A stretch of DNA of 64,000 nt. It comes from Parafannyhessea umbonata (lineage in GTDB: Bacteria; Actinomycetota; Coriobacteriia; Coriobacteriales; Atopobiaceae). This document shows positions 42,502 through 52,349 of this stretch, piece by piece (position 1 is the stretch's first letter; each line of letters opens with the position of its first letter). Location: positions 57,650 to 121,649 of the forward strand of contig NZ_FOGP01000006.1 in the NCBI RefSeq assembly GCF_900111255.1. Reading direction: 5' to 3'. Below the pieces are notes generated by a model. The model worked only from the letters and a program-made list of their open reading frames with translations. It was not told where the DNA came from and did no database searches. The position numbers were made by a program, and so were the translations under genes.

Positions 42502-42655
42502 ACTAGGAATCCCCTTGCGTAGTCCAACAGATACCGTTCGAGCCTGCATAAACAAGCCGTAGAACCCGTAAATTATACCGTGTGGTGAACTTCTTTATAT
42601 ACAGGCAGCTAAATAAAGCGAACAGCACACGATAAATCCCATAAGCATAGAAGCC

Positions 42656-42687
42656 AAAAAGCGGGGCACCGGACGCGCCGATGCCCC
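42656..42687 (-). terminator. Terminator between oppA and oppB
   Basis: On the minus strand GGGGCATCGG pairs with CCGGTGCCCC (one G-T pair), followed by GCTTTTTGG, 36 bases past the oppA stop. Partial read-through would feed oppBCDF. Confidence 0.85.
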
Positions 42688-42723
42688 AGGTACTTCTAGC
42701 TGCGATAAAGCGAGCGGAAGTGC

Positions 42724-44358
42724 TTATGCCATGGTCGCGGAAGCAAACTCGCCCTTGCTCTGCGGATCGAAGAAGAAGGTACCGATCTTGTCAGAGCCAA
42801 CCCACATGTGGGAGTAGAACATCAGCGGGATGATGGGCACCTGAGCGCCGATCTTCTTGTTGATCTCGCGGTAGGCGGCCTTGCGATCGTCGTCACCGGT
42901 CATCTGACGTGCGTCCTCGATGGCCTTGTCGATCTCGGGGTCGTTGTACTTGGAGTAGTTGTTGTCCGCCGTGGAGAAGAAGTTCGGGTAGATGAAGTTG
43001 TCCATGGTCGGGTAGTCGGCGTTCCAGCCAAGACGGCCGACCTGGAAGTTGCCGTCACCGAGGGCGGTCAGGTAGGTAGCCCACTCCATGGAGGACTGGG
43101 TCACCTTGAAGCCGACGGCCTCGAGGTCGGTCTGGATGATGGACATGATGTCCTCGTGGCCACCGCCAGAGTTGTAGGAGAGGGTGATCTCGGTGCCGGC
43201 GAGGTTGTTCTCGTCCATGATCTTCTGGGCGGCGTCCTTGTCGTACTTGCAGAACTCCCAAGCGTTGCCGTCATCCTCGTCGATAACGCCGGGGAAGATG
43301 CAGTCGGCAGGCTTACGGGTGCCCTCGAAGAGGGTGTCGACGATGTTCTGGCGGTTGATGGCCAGAGACATAGCCTTACGGACGTTGACGTCCTTCATGA
43401 CGGGATCGTTCATGTTGATGCAGAGATAGTAGACGGAAGCCTCGGCACCGGTCAGGACCTGGGCACCCTTGGTGACGGTGTAGCCGTCCTTGGCCTCGCC
43501 ATACTTGTCCTTGGCCTCGGAGATGCGGCCCGCGGGAATCTGGGCGAAGTCCATGTTGCCGGCCTCGAACTCGCGGTAGGCGGTCTCGGGGTCCTTCTGG
43601 ATGGAGAAGTTGATGCCGTCGAGCTTGGCCTTCTCGCCGTAGTAGTCGTCAAAGCGAACGACGTTGATGTACTGGCCAGTCTCCCACTTGCCGTCCATCT
43701 TGAAGGGGCCGTTGCCGATGGGGGCGGTCAAGAAGGAAGCAGGATCGTCGATGGCTGCCTTGGGGACGGGAGCCAGCGCGGGGTGGGCGCAGACATAGGG
43801 GAAGTCAGCCATAGGAGCGGAGAGCTTGACGACGAAGGTGTTCTCGTCGGGGCAGCTGAGGCCGGAGAGCTCGGTTGCGGCACCGGACTTCATCTCGTCG
43901 TAGCCAGCGACGGGAGCAAGGTGGTAGCCGATCTCGGAAGGCGTGGCCATGCTGGGGTCGACCAGACGCTGCCAACCGCGCTTGAAGGACTCTGCGTCGA
44001 CGGGGTCGCCGTTGTGGAACTTGGCGCCCTTCACAAGGTGGAAGGTGTACTCGGTGGCGTCGTCGTTAACATCCCAGGACTCAGCAGCCTTGGGGACGAC
44101 CTCCTGCTTGTCCCAATCGAAGTCGGTAAGGGCGTCGAACAGGATGTGCTCGACCTGGGTGCCCTCGGACTCCTGAGTGTTGTAGGGATCGATAGCAACG
44201 GGGTCGTTGATGTAGAACTTCATGGTTCCACCCTTGGCCTCACCCGCGCCGTCAGAGGAGCCACCCTTCTTGCCGCAGCCCGCGAGGGCAGCGAGCGCAC
44301 TGGCCGCAAGTCCGCCCTGGACGAACGTGCGACGGCCCATCATCAGCTTATCCGCCAT
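42724..44358 (-). CDS. oppA: Oligopeptide-binding lipoprotein OppA
   Basis: Extracytoplasmic substrate-binding protein of 544 residues (SBP family 5). The signal sequence has a twin-arginine motif ([11 protein letters not shown]) and a lipobox ALAALAGC with the lipidated Cys at residue 28. The family block [20 protein letters not shown] and the segment [20 protein letters not shown] are present. GGAGGAAAGA precedes the ATG at 44358. It is the first gene of the opp locus. Use of the Tat route for a lipoprotein is plausible from the motif but not proven. Confidence 0.92.
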   Translation of the reverse strand: MADKLMMGRRTFVQGGLAASALAALAGCGKKGGSSDGAGEAKGGTMKFYINDPVAIDPYNTQESEGTQVEHILFDALTDFDWDKQEVVPKAAESWDVNDDATEYTFHLVKGAKFHNGDPVDAESFKRGWQRLVDPSMATPSEIGYHLAPVAGYDEMKSGAATELSGLSCPDENTFVVKLSAPMADFPYVCAHPALAPVPKAAIDDPASFLTAPIGNGPFKMDGKWETGQYINVVRFDDYYGEKAKLDGINFSIQKDPETAYREFEAGNMDFAQIPAGRISEAKDKYGEAKDGYTVTKGAQVLTGAEASVYYLCINMNDPVMKDVNVRKAMSLAINRQNIVDTLFEGTRKPADCIFPGVIDEDDGNAWEFCKYDKDAAQKIMDENNLAGTEITLSYNSGGGHEDIMSIIQTDLEAVGFKVTQSSMEWATYLTALGDGNFQVGRLGWNADYPTMDNFIYPNFFSTADNNYSKYNDPEIDKAIEDARQMTGDDDRKAAYREINKKIGAQVPIIPLMFYSHMWVGSDKIGTFFFDPQSKGEFASATMA

Positions 44359-44441
44359 TCTTTCCTCCAATACTTGTTTTGCATCACGGCTTGTGCCGGG
44401 ACGTCTTATTAAAAACGAGACAGCCTCGTCGAATGTACGTA

Positions 44442-44469
44442 TTTTTACTCAATATGCATGCACGTGCAA
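44442..44469 (-). promoter_or_regulatory. Putative oppA promoter
   Basis: Minus strand TTGCAC (44469-44464), 16-base spacer, TAAAAA (44447-44442), about 84 bases before the oppA start. The surrounding 44400-44640 is unusually A/T-rich. Confidence 0.35.
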
Positions 44470-44847
44470 ATCTTCTGAAGTTCAAAAAACAAGTCTGCAA
44501 CAATTACTTTTAACAGAAGAAATGCAGGTTAAACACATTAAGAGTCATAGCTACACGCTAGTACCGGCACGGTTCACGAGTGTCAAAGTTAACACTTACG
44601 AAATAGAGCAAATTGCAGGTAAACCAATAAAGGACTGATTGGCTGCTGCGTCAATTCTCTTCGACCCAAGTTCAATTATGCAGATGACATTGGCTGTGAG
44701 CTGCCAATTATGCGCACAGAATAGCATCACAGCCGAGAGGGGGAGGCACTTCTTCCCCGTAACTCCGCCATGCACCGGGGATGGGAGAGACTGCGTCTGC
44801 CCAGAAATGCCTGAGCGGTGCGTGGGCGAACGAGGGACGCACGTCGG

Positions 44848-44861
44848 GCGATTTGGGTAAC
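44848..44861. repeat. Single GGTCRCCCRAATCG-type unit
   Basis: GCGATTTGGGTAAC is an inverted, slightly diverged unit of the element seen at 7.3 kb and 38.1 kb. The gap 44359-45024 otherwise shows the oppA promoter and the secG terminator, and no supported gene. Confidence 0.4.
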
Positions 44862-44871
44862 TGGCGGCATG

Positions 44872-44909
44872 AAAAAGCACCCGGCATGCCACGAGAGCAC
44901 ACCGAGTGC
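44872..44909 (-). terminator. Terminator after secG
   Basis: On the minus strand GCACTCGG pairs with CCGGGTGC (one G-T pair) and is followed by TTTTTC. It lies 115 bases past the secG stop; the intervening bases have no supported feature. Confidence 0.75.
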
Positions 44910-45024
44910 GGAGGTTGCAAGCTTGCTTAGGCAACAAGCGCGTTGCGAGCGACCAGAGAGGTGCCAGGCACTTGGGCCTGGAAAGCTCGCAGCGCGGGCT
45001 GGCAAAGGAACTGGCCGAGTGGAA

Positions 45025-45282
45025 CTAAGCCATGCCGATGACGCCCTGCGGGAAGGTGAGAGCCATGACCAGAATGCAGAGGCCAAATACCACGGCGGTG
45101 ATTACGGTGAGGCGATCGAGGTTCTTCTCCCACACACCAGAGCCGGCCGTAGAGTTGTACATGGAGGAGGAGATCATGTCAGACACGCCAGTGCCCTTGC
45201 CGGAGTGCAGGAGGATCAGGATGATCGTCAGGACTGCAGAAACGGCCAGAATGAAAAGAAGAATGAGGTTCAGAGGGCTCAC
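45025..45282 (-). CDS. secG: Preprotein translocase subunit SecG
   Basis: Membrane protein of 85 residues with two helices (about 3-25 and 58-80), the SecG layout. LLHSGKGTGVSDMISSSMY in the cytoplasmic loop is the family signature. It starts with GTG at 45282, with AAAGGAG upstream. It assists SecYE in protein export. It follows gpmI by 99 bases, at the end of the conserved actinobacterial gap-pgk-tpi-secG block. Confidence 0.93.
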   Translation of the reverse strand: MSPLNLILLFILAVSAVLTIILILLHSGKGTGVSDMISSSMYNSTAGSGVWEKNLDRLTVITAVVFGLCILVMALTFPQGVIGMA

Positions 45283-45381
45283 GTGTACTCCTTTTAGAAA
45301 AGGTCGGCACCGCTCGCGCGATGCCGACCCCCGATTGCTTCACACGACAGCGTAGAAGCATATCACAGTTTGACGTGCTCT

Positions 45382-46938
45382 TTAGAGCTCGACCAGGACT
45401 CTCCCCGTCATCTCCTCAGGACGATCGATGCCCATCATGGCAAGGATCGTGGGGGCGATGTCGCTCAGGCGACCATCCTCGATGCCGGCAAGCTTAACGG
45501 GCTTGTCGTCGGCGATGATCAGCGGGACGCGGTTGGTGGTGTGAGCCGTGAAGGGCTTCTTCTCGCCATCGACGACGTCGTACATGTGGTCGGCGTTGCC
45601 GTGGTCTGCGGTAATCAGCGCGAAACCACCCTTGGCGAGGATCGCGGGAATGACCTGGGACAGACCGTGGTCGACGGCCTCGGTCGCCTTGACGGCGGCC
45701 TCGACGACACCGGTGTGGCCAACCATGTCGCAGTTGGCGTAGTTGACGACGTAGAAGTCAGCCTCGTCATTGTTGATGGCTTCGACGAGCTTTTCCGTAA
45801 CCTCGGGCTCGCTCATCTCAGGCTGCAGGTCATAGGTAGCGACCTTGGGAGAAGGAACGAGCACGCGGGTCTCGTTCTTCTTCGGCTCCTCGACGCCACC
45901 GTTGAGGAAGAACGTGACGTGCGCGTACTTCTCGGTCTCGGCGGTGTGCAGCTGCTTGTAGCCGCCATCGGCAAGGACGTCCGCCAGGACGTGCGCGGGA
46001 ACGCTCTTGGGGAAGGCGATATCGACGTCGAAGGTGGGGTCGTACTCGGTCATGGTGACGAAGGCGGAAAGCTTCGGGAACTTCTTGCGGTCGAAGCCCT
46101 CGAATGCCTTGTCGGTCATGGCGCGGGTCATCTCGCGGGCGCGATCGGGACGGAAGTTGAAGAACACGACTGCGTCGCCGTCGTTCACTCCCCCGTCGTC
46201 GAGCACGAACGGGGTGACGAACTCGTCGCCACGCTCGTCCTGCACGTAGTAGTCAAGCAGACCCTGCTCGGCAGTGGTCGCCTTGACGCCCTCGCCGCAG
46301 ACGATGGCGTCGTAGGACTTCTGCTCGCGCTCCCAGCGGTTGTCGCGGTCCATTCCCCAGTAGCGGCCGGCCACCGTTGCGATCTTGGTGTCGTTGCCGA
46401 ACTTGGAAGAGATTCCCTCGCAGTACGCCTGGAGGTCCTTCATGAAGCCAGCACCCGACTGGGTCGGAACGTCGCGGCCGTCCGTGAAGGCGTCGATGCG
46501 GACGCGCTTGACGCCACGCTCGCCAGCCATCTCGAGCAGCGCCTCGCAGTGGCTCATCTCGGAGTGGACGCCACCGTTGGAGATGAGGCCCATGACGTGA
46601 AGAGTGCTGCCGTTGGCAACGACGCCGTCCATGGCCTTGACGAGAGCCTCGTTGGACTTGAAGGAACCGTCCTTGATCGCGTTGTTGATCAGCGAGAGGG
46701 ACTGGTAGACGATGCGGCCGGCACCGATGTTGAGGTGACCGACCTCGGAGTTGCCCATCTGGCCGTCAGGCAGACCGACGTCCTCGCCGGAGGCGCCTAG
46801 CGTGGTGTAGGCGTACTTCTCGACGAGAGAATCGAAGAACGGCCTCTTGGCCAGAGAGACGGCGTTATCGGGGCCGGCAGGCGCAAGGCCGCAGCCGTCC
46901 ATGATAACGAGGAGAGCAGGAGTACGAACCTCAGACAT
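45382..46938 (-). CDS. gpmI: 2,3-Bisphosphoglycerate-independent phosphoglycerate mutase
   Basis: Cytoplasmic glycolytic enzyme of 518 residues that interconverts 3- and 2-phosphoglycerate. LLVIMDGCGLAP holds the first metal-binding Asp, DGQMGNSEVGHLNIGAGR the catalytic Ser, and FALITADHGNADHM the second metal site. Its ATG overlaps the tpiA stop (TAATG), so translation is coupled. In most actinobacterial gap-pgk-tpi clusters this gene is not part of the block; here it sits between tpiA and secG. Confidence 0.95.
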   Translation of the reverse strand: MSEVRTPALLVIMDGCGLAPAGPDNAVSLAKRPFFDSLVEKYAYTTLGASGEDVGLPDGQMGNSEVGHLNIGAGRIVYQSLSLINNAIKDGSFKSNEALVKAMDGVVANGSTLHVMGLISNGGVHSEMSHCEALLEMAGERGVKRVRIDAFTDGRDVPTQSGAGFMKDLQAYCEGISSKFGNDTKIATVAGRYWGMDRDNRWEREQKSYDAIVCGEGVKATTAEQGLLDYYVQDERGDEFVTPFVLDDGGVNDGDAVVFFNFRPDRAREMTRAMTDKAFEGFDRKKFPKLSAFVTMTEYDPTFDVDIAFPKSVPAHVLADVLADGGYKQLHTAETEKYAHVTFFLNGGVEEPKKNETRVLVPSPKVATYDLQPEMSEPEVTEKLVEAINNDEADFYVVNYANCDMVGHTGVVEAAVKATEAVDHGLSQVIPAILAKGGFALITADHGNADHMYDVVDGEKKPFTAHTTNRVPLIIADDKPVKLAGIEDGRLSDIAPTILAMMGIDRPEEMTGRVLVEL

Positions 46939-47702
46939 TACATTGCCGCCTTAACCATAGCTGCGAAAGAATCGGCCTTGAGCGAAGCGCCGCCGACGAG
47001 GGCACCGTCAACGTCCTCCTTCTCGAGGAAGCCGGCGACGTTCTCGGGCTTGGCGGAGCCGCCGTAGAGGACACGGATGCCGTCAGCGGTCTCCTGACCG
47101 AAGATCTCGGCGAGGGTCTTGCGGATAGCGCCGCAGACCTCCTGGGCGTCGTCGGCAGTGGCGGTCTTGCCGGTGCCGATGGCCCAGATGGGCTCGTAGG
47201 CGACGACGTACTTGGAGGGATCGGAGATCTCGAGGCCCTCGGTGTCCTTCTTGATCTGGTCGACGACGAACTCGACGTGCTTGCCGTCCTCGCGGACCTC
47301 AAGGGGCTCACCGCAGCAGCTGATGGGGACGATGTCGTGAGCCATCAGAGCCTTGGCCTTCTTGTTGATGTCCTCGTCGGACTCGCCGAAGTAGCCGCGA
47401 CGCTCGGAGTGACCGATGATGCAGTAGGTTGCACCGATGTTGGTCAGCATGCCGGGAGCGGTCTCGCCGGTGAAGGCACCGGACTCCTCCCAATAGACGT
47501 TCTGGGCACCAAGCGAGAAGGGCGCGCCCTCCTGCTTGATGACCTCAGCAACGCCCTTGAGGTCAACGGTCGGGGGGCAGACCACGACGTCGACGTCGCC
47601 GGTGCCGTCCGCGAGCTCCTTGGCAAGACCCTGAGCGAGGACGACGCCCTCGGTGTAGGTCTTGTTCATCTTCCAGTTACCAGCAATCATCCTATTACGC
47701 AT
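46938..47702 (-). CDS. tpiA: Triosephosphate isomerase
   Basis: Cytoplasmic TIM-barrel enzyme of 254 residues. MIAGNWKMNKTY carries the catalytic Lys, CIIGHSERRGYF the His electrophile and AYEPIWAIGTGK the catalytic Glu. The ATG at 47702 overlaps the pgk stop by eight bases; an ATG at 47690 is a second option. It also handles the dihydroxyacetone phosphate made by the two aldolases in this window. Confidence 0.95.
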   Translation of the reverse strand: MRNRMIAGNWKMNKTYTEGVVLAQGLAKELADGTGDVDVVVCPPTVDLKGVAEVIKQEGAPFSLGAQNVYWEESGAFTGETAPGMLTNIGATYCIIGHSERRGYFGESDEDINKKAKALMAHDIVPISCCGEPLEVREDGKHVEFVVDQIKKDTEGLEISDPSKYVVAYEPIWAIGTGKTATADDAQEVCGAIRKTLAEIFGQETADGIRVLYGGSAKPENVAGFLEKEDVDGALVGGASLKADSFAAMVKAAM

Positions 47703-48885
47703 CGAGAAGCGCCTCCACTCCAGGAAGAGCCTTGCCCTCGACGAGCTCCATGGAAGCGCCACCGCCGGTGGAGATCCAGCTCATCTTGTCCGCAAGGTCA
47801 AACTTGTTGATAGCTGCGACGGAGTCGCCGCCGCCAATGATCGACGTGCAGTCAGAGTCCGCGACAGCGCGCGCGACGGCCTCGGTGCCGGCTGCGAACT
47901 GGTCGAACTCGAAGACGCCCATGGGGCCGTTCCAGAAGACGGTCTTGGCGCCCTTGATGGCCTCCGCGTAGAGCTCGCGGGTCTTGGGACCGATGTCCAT
48001 ACCCATGCGATCGTCAGGGATCTTGTCAGCGTCGACGACCTCGCCCTCGGCATCCTCGCCGAAGTGGTCTGCGACGACGTTGTCGATCGGGAGCAGGATC
48101 TTAACGCCCTTCTCCTCTGCCTTCTTCATCATCTCGGCAGCACGCTCGACCCAGTCCTCCTCCTTGAGGGAGGTGCCGACGGTGTAGCCCTTGGCCAGGT
48201 AGAAGGTGTAGGCCATGCCGCCGCCGATGATCAGGGTGTCAGCGGAGTCGATGAGGTGATCGAGGACACCGATCTTGGAAGACACCTTGGAGCCGCCGAC
48301 AATGGCGACGAAGGGACGCTCGGGCTCGGCGAAGATGGAGGTCAGGGTGTCGACCTCCTTCTCGAGCAGGAAGCCGGCGACTGCGGGGATGTGGGCAGCC
48401 GGGCCGACGACGGAGCCCTGGGCACGGTGGGCGGTGCCGAAGGCGTCAAGGACGAAGATGTCACCGTAAGAGGCGAGCTTCTTGGCGACCTCAGGGTCAT
48501 TCTTCTTCTCGGCCTTGAGGAAGCGGACGTTCTCGAGGACGAGGATGTCGCCAGGCTTGACCTCGGCGACGGCAGCAGCAGCCACGTCACCGTAGGTGTC
48601 GGGGCAGAACTTCACGTCGTAGCCGGTGAGCTCGGCAAGCTTGTCGGCAGCGGGCTTGAGCGAGAGCTCGGGCTCGGGGCCGTCGCCCTTGGGGCGACCA
48701 AGATGGGACATGAGCACGATGCCAGCACCCTGCTCCTTGAGGTACTTGATGGTGGGGATGGCCGCGCGGACGCGGGTGTCGTCGGTAACGACGCCGTCCT
48801 TCAGAGGCACATTGAAATCGACGCGCATGATGACGCGCTTGCCCTTGACGTCAATGTCGCGGACGGTCTTCTTGGTAAAGGCCAT
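47695..48885 (-). CDS. pgk: Phosphoglycerate kinase
   Basis: Cytoplasmic enzyme of 396 residues. RVIMRVDFNVPLKDG and LMSHLGRPKGDGPEPE lie in the substrate-binding N domain. FVAIVGGSKVSSKIGVL and IIGGGDSVAAINKF belong to the nucleotide-binding C domain. AAGGAGTTGCAAC precedes the ATG at 48885. It starts 111 bases after gap, with a terminator in between. Confidence 0.96.
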   Translation of the reverse strand: MAFTKKTVRDIDVKGKRVIMRVDFNVPLKDGVVTDDTRVRAAIPTIKYLKEQGAGIVLMSHLGRPKGDGPEPELSLKPAADKLAELTGYDVKFCPDTYGDVAAAAVAEVKPGDILVLENVRFLKAEKKNDPEVAKKLASYGDIFVLDAFGTAHRAQGSVVGPAAHIPAVAGFLLEKEVDTLTSIFAEPERPFVAIVGGSKVSSKIGVLDHLIDSADTLIIGGGMAYTFYLAKGYTVGTSLKEEDWVERAAEMMKKAEEKGVKILLPIDNVVADHFGEDAEGEVVDADKIPDDRMGMDIGPKTRELYAEAIKGAKTVFWNGPMGVFEFDQFAAGTEAVARAVADSDCTSIIGGGDSVAAINKFDLADKMSWISTGGGASMELVEGKALPGVEALLDA

Positions 48886-48924
48886 GTTGCAACTCCTTGC
48901 TGATAGCTTCTTACCTAATGACAT

Positions 48925-48970
48925 AAAAAGGGGCACGGCCGCGGCCCGTGGACCTGCGACCGCACCCCTT
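48925..48970 (-). terminator. Terminator between gap and pgk
   Basis: A 15-base stem (48956-48970 with 48928-48942) with a few G-T pairs, followed by TTTTTA on the minus strand. It starts 27 bases past the gap stop and probably gives gap a higher level than pgk-tpiA-gpmI. Confidence 0.8.
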
Positions 48971-48996
48971 GTGATACCCGAAAGTCAGGATCGCAC

Positions 48997-50022
48997 TTAG
49001 GCGACGAACTTCTCGAAGTACTTGATGGTGCGGACCATCTGAGAGGTGTAGGAGTTCTCGTTGTCGTACCAAGAGGTGACCTGAACGAGGGACTGGCCGT
49101 TGCCAAGGTCCTGGACCATGGTCTGGGTGGCATCGAAGATGGAGCCGTGGGTCTCGCCGACGATGTCGTGGGAGACGATCTGGTCCTCGTTGTAGCCGAA
49201 GGTCTCGGGGATGGTCTCAGCGTAAGCCTTCATGGCAGCGTTGACCTGCTCGACGGTGACGGTGCCCTCGACGACAGCGTAAAGGTTGGTGAGGGAGCCG
49301 GTCGGCGTCGGGACGCGCTGGGCAGCGCCGATGAGCTTGCCGTTGAGCTCGGGGAGAACCAGGCCGATTGCCTTAGCGGCACCGGTGGTGTTGGGGACGA
49401 TGTTCTCTGCGCCGGCGCGGGAGCGACGGAAGTTGCCCTTGCGCTGGGGGCCGTCGAGGATCATCTGGTCGCCGGTGTAGGCGTGGATGGTGGTCATGAT
49501 GCCGGAAACGATGGGAGCAAAGTCGTTCAGGCCCTTGGCCATAGGAGCGAGGCAGTTGGTGGTGCAGGAAGCAGCGGAGATGATGTTGTCATCAGCGGTG
49601 AGCTTCTCGTGGTTGACGTTGAAGACGATGGTCGGGAGGTCATTGCCCGCAGGAGCGGAGATGACGACCTTCTTGGCGCCAGCGTTGATGTGAGCCTGAG
49701 CCTTGTCCTTGGAGGTGTAGAAGCCGGTGCACTCGAGGACGACGTCGACGCCGAGCTCGCCCCAAGGCAGGTTGTTGGCGTCTGCCTCCTTGTAGATGGT
49801 AATCTCGTGGCCATCAACGATGATGGAGTGATCGGTAGCCTCGACCTTGTGATCACGAGAGTAGTTGCCCTGCGTGGAGTCGTACTTCAGAAGGTAGGCG
49901 AGCATCTCGGGAGAGGTGAGGTCGTTGATAGCAACGATCTCGGAGCCCTCGTGACCGAACATCTGACGGAATGCCAGACGGCCAATACGACCAAAGCCGT
50001 TAATAGCAACCTTAACTGCCAT
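48997..50022 (-). CDS. gap: Glyceraldehyde-3-phosphate dehydrogenase, type I
   Basis: Cytoplasmic enzyme of 341 residues. [17 protein letters not shown] is the NAD-binding N terminus, [17 protein letters not shown] carries the catalytic Cys and [12 protein letters not shown] the catalytic His. The ATG at 50022 has AAAGGAGATAGC upstream; a longer frame to 50172 is unsupported. Confidence 0.96.
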   Translation of the reverse strand: MAVKVAINGFGRIGRLAFRQMFGHEGSEIVAINDLTSPEMLAYLLKYDSTQGNYSRDHKVEATDHSIIVDGHEITIYKEADANNLPWGELGVDVVLECTGFYTSKDKAQAHINAGAKKVVISAPAGNDLPTIVFNVNHEKLTADDNIISAASCTTNCLAPMAKGLNDFAPIVSGIMTTIHAYTGDQMILDGPQRKGNFRRSRAGAENIVPNTTGAAKAIGLVLPELNGKLIGAAQRVPTPTGSLTNLYAVVEGTVTVEQVNAAMKAYAETIPETFGYNEDQIVSHDIVGETHGSIFDATQTMVQDLGNGQSLVQVTSWYDNENSYTSQMVRTIKYFEKFVA

Positions 50023-50242
50023 GCTATCTCCTTTCGCGAGGTCACTCGGGGCCCTTCCCCAAGCTGACCAACACAGACATGCACTAGATTCGATTTTACC
50101 CGCTTTCAAGATTTTCCGATTCGTGAACACGCATAGTTTGAAGAAATGAAGCACCCACCAGAGGTTGTCCATCCATCGCTATTCAATTCAGTGAGCGGCG
50201 TAATTCTGTCTGCGAACGGTGTACCAGCGAATTGTTCTAACT

Positions 50243-50336
50243 TGACCAATCATTACTGATCATTGGTTTAGGCTTTGCCGAACCATCAACTTTGCGTCAC
50301 ATTTGCGGAGAATGACCAACCATCACTGTTCATTAG
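50243..50336. repeat. 24-base direct repeat flanking the whiA 3' end
   Basis: Copies at 50243-50266 and 50313-50336 differ at 4 of 24 positions (TGACCAATCATTACTG versus TGACCAACCATCACTG at the start). The second overlaps the whiA stop. The first contains the near-palindrome ACCAAT...ATTGGT. The 300-base gap 50023-50322 otherwise holds the gap promoter region. Confidence 0.6.
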
Positions 50337-51270
50337 CGGAGCCGTCCGCCTCGCCCATGAGGCGCTGCAGCCTGAGCACGCGATGGTACATGGCCGACTT
50401 CGACGCCGGCGGGTTGCACCTCTGGCCCAGCGCGGCCAGCGACAGATCGGGGTTGGCACGGCGCAGCAGGCAGAACTCGCGCAGGGCAGGCGGCATGGAG
50501 CGCAGGCCGATGACCTTCTCGGCCTGGGCGATCATCTGGATCTGGTCGGCGGCTGCGCCCGTGGAGCGCGCCTGGTTGGCGATCTCGGCGTTGACACGGC
50601 GGTTCACGTCGTTCTTGAGCGACTTAACGCGCCGCACGTTGGCGACGGCCTGCGCGGAGCGGCGCGCGCCCATAGCGGTCAGCAGGGTCACGATGTCGTC
50701 GAAGCTCTTGACGTAGATGGCAAACGACCCGCGGCGTCGGTTGAGGCGCGCCTTGACGCCCAACTGCTGGAAGAGCTCCACCACGCCGGTCGCGAAGTCC
50801 TCGCCCGTGACCGCAATCTCGAGGTGGAAGTCGCCGCGCGGGTCGGCGATGAAGCCACCCGCCATGAAGGCGCCGCGCACGAAGGAGCGCACGCAGCAGG
50901 GGCTGCCGAGAAGTTCCTGGGGCACGCCAGGTGCGACCCCCTGCCCCGGGAGGAGGATGCCGAGTCGGATGAGGTCTGCCTCGAGCTCGTCCTGCTCCGG
51001 GATCTCGATGAGGTAGTTGCGCGTCTTGTGCAGGTTGGAGTGGCGCACCGTCAGCGGGGTCTCGAGCTCGAAGAGCTCGTGAGTGAGCTTGATCATCGTG
51101 CGCGCGACTGCGCCGGTCTCGGTGGCCACGCGGATGGAGTAGCGGCCCGAGCCGCGAAACGACAGCGTGCCGCAGACGCGGGTGATGGCCGAGAGCTGCG
51201 CGTAGGCACACCCCGGGCACTCGCCGTCGACACGCGAGAGCTCGTCTTTTACCTGTGCGGTGAACGACAT
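50323..51270 (-). CDS. whiA: DNA-binding protein WhiA
   Basis: Protein of 315 residues: a LAGLIDADG-like N-terminal part (VKDELSRV, SFVRGAFMAGGFIADPRGDFHLE) and a C-terminal helix-turn-helix (LREFCLLRRANPDLSLAALG). In actinobacteria WhiA controls cell division and development genes; in Bacillus it affects chromosome segregation. It starts two bases after the rapZ stop. It lies directly upstream of gap as in other actinobacteria, but yvcK is missing from the usual rapZ-yvcK-whiA order. Confidence 0.95.
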   Translation of the reverse strand: MSFTAQVKDELSRVDGECPGCAYAQLSAITRVCGTLSFRGSGRYSIRVATETGAVARTMIKLTHELFELETPLTVRHSNLHKTRNYLIEIPEQDELEADLIRLGILLPGQGVAPGVPQELLGSPCCVRSFVRGAFMAGGFIADPRGDFHLEIAVTGEDFATGVVELFQQLGVKARLNRRRGSFAIYVKSFDDIVTLLTAMGARRSAQAVANVRRVKSLKNDVNRRVNAEIANQARSTGAAADQIQMIAQAEKVIGLRSMPPALREFCLLRRANPDLSLAALGQRCNPPASKSAMYHRVLRLQRLMGEADGSANEQ

Positions 51271-51273
51271 GCG

Positions 51274-52200
51274 CTATCCCGTCGTGACGTTTGCCAGCTT
51301 GAGGTCGCGGTGCGAGAGCGTCACGTGGTAGCCCTGCTCCTTGAGGTAGGCGGCGGTGTCGTTGGCGATGGCAACGCTGCGATGCTGGCCGCCGGTGCAG
51401 CCCACGGCAATGGAGAGCTGCGTCTTGCCCTCGGCGATGTAGCCGGGCATAGCGACGTCGAGCAGCTGGCGCCAGGCCTTGAGGAACTTGCGGGTGACGT
51501 CGTTGTCGAGCACGAAGCGCGCGACCTTCTCGTCATTTCCCGTCATGGTGCGCATCTCGGGGTCGTAGAACGGGTTGGGCAGGAAGCGGACGTCAATCAT
51601 GAGGTCGGCCTCGACGGGCATACCGTGCTTGAAGCCGAACGAGTAGACGCTCACGTCAAGCAGCTGCTGGTCGGAGAGTTCCGAGAAGCTGCGACGAATG
51701 CGGTTGCGAAGCGTGGAGGTGCGGATGCGGCTGGTGTCGATGACCAGGTCGGCACGGTCGCGCACGGGCTGGAGCTGGAGTCGCTCACGCTCGATCGCGC
51801 TTTCGAGCGACTCGCCCGAGAGCGCGATGGGGTGACGGCGGCGCGTCTCCTTGTAGCGACGAATCAGGACCTCGTCAGAGCAATCCAGGTAGAGAAGCTT
51901 GACCGTGAGCTCGTGGTTCTCGAGCTGGTGCATGACGTCGAACATCTCGTCGAACAGGCCCTGGCTACGCAGGTCGCAGGTGACGGCCAGGTGACGGCCC
52001 ACGCCGGAGTTGATGCCGACGACGCGGGCAAGGTCGAGCACCAGGCGCGGGGGCAGGTTGTCGATGCAGTAGTAGCCCATGTCCTCGAACACGTGCATGG
52101 CCTGCGTGCGGCCACTTCCCGACATGCCCGTGATGACCACGATGTCGGGAATGCGGTCGCTCTCCGCAGCCGCGCGCATCTCTTGTCCGGACTTAGCCAT
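51274..52200 (-). CDS. rapZ: RNase adapter protein RapZ (YvcJ family)
   Basis: Protein of 308 residues. Walker A is VITGMSGSGRTQAMHVFED, with Arg in the place of the usual Lys as in several actinobacterial members. YYCIDNLPPRLV and the C-terminal GCTGGQHRSVAIA block complete the family pattern. RapZ binds nucleotides and, in E. coli, GlcN6P and small RNAs that control glmS. ACGGAGGTATGC precedes the ATG at 52200. In this position the family is conserved across Gram-positives. Its role here is not known. Confidence 0.95.
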   Translation of the reverse strand: MAKSGQEMRAAAESDRIPDIVVITGMSGSGRTQAMHVFEDMGYYCIDNLPPRLVLDLARVVGINSGVGRHLAVTCDLRSQGLFDEMFDVMHQLENHELTVKLLYLDCSDEVLIRRYKETRRRHPIALSGESLESAIERERLQLQPVRDRADLVIDTSRIRTSTLRNRIRRSFSELSDQQLLDVSVYSFGFKHGMPVEADLMIDVRFLPNPFYDPEMRTMTGNDEKVARFVLDNDVTRKFLKAWRQLLDVAMPGYIAEGKTQLSIAVGCTGGQHRSVAIANDTAAYLKEQGYHVTLSHRDLKLANVTTG

Positions 52201-52349
52201 GCATACCTCCGTGGTGGGGACGCCGCCCGGGCGACCCGTTCGTTCGAGCACTGTCTAGAGGATACCCTTAGCGCCCGGACGCGGGGGCGTCTCCCCCATC
52301 TGCACGCAGCTTCGCCACGATGCCGCGACCTTGACGGCGACCGAACCGC

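Noticed and set aside
44872..45024. Possible tmRNA (ssrA): a frame after secG ends in NALVA before TAA, like a proteolysis tag
   Set aside because: No tRNA-Ala-like ends or encoded CCA flank it, and a terminator follows only about 20 bases after the stop; the match is probably chance.
48997..50172. Longer gap start at 50172
   Set aside because: The extra 50 residues match nothing in the family, and a strong ribosome site precedes the ATG at 50022.
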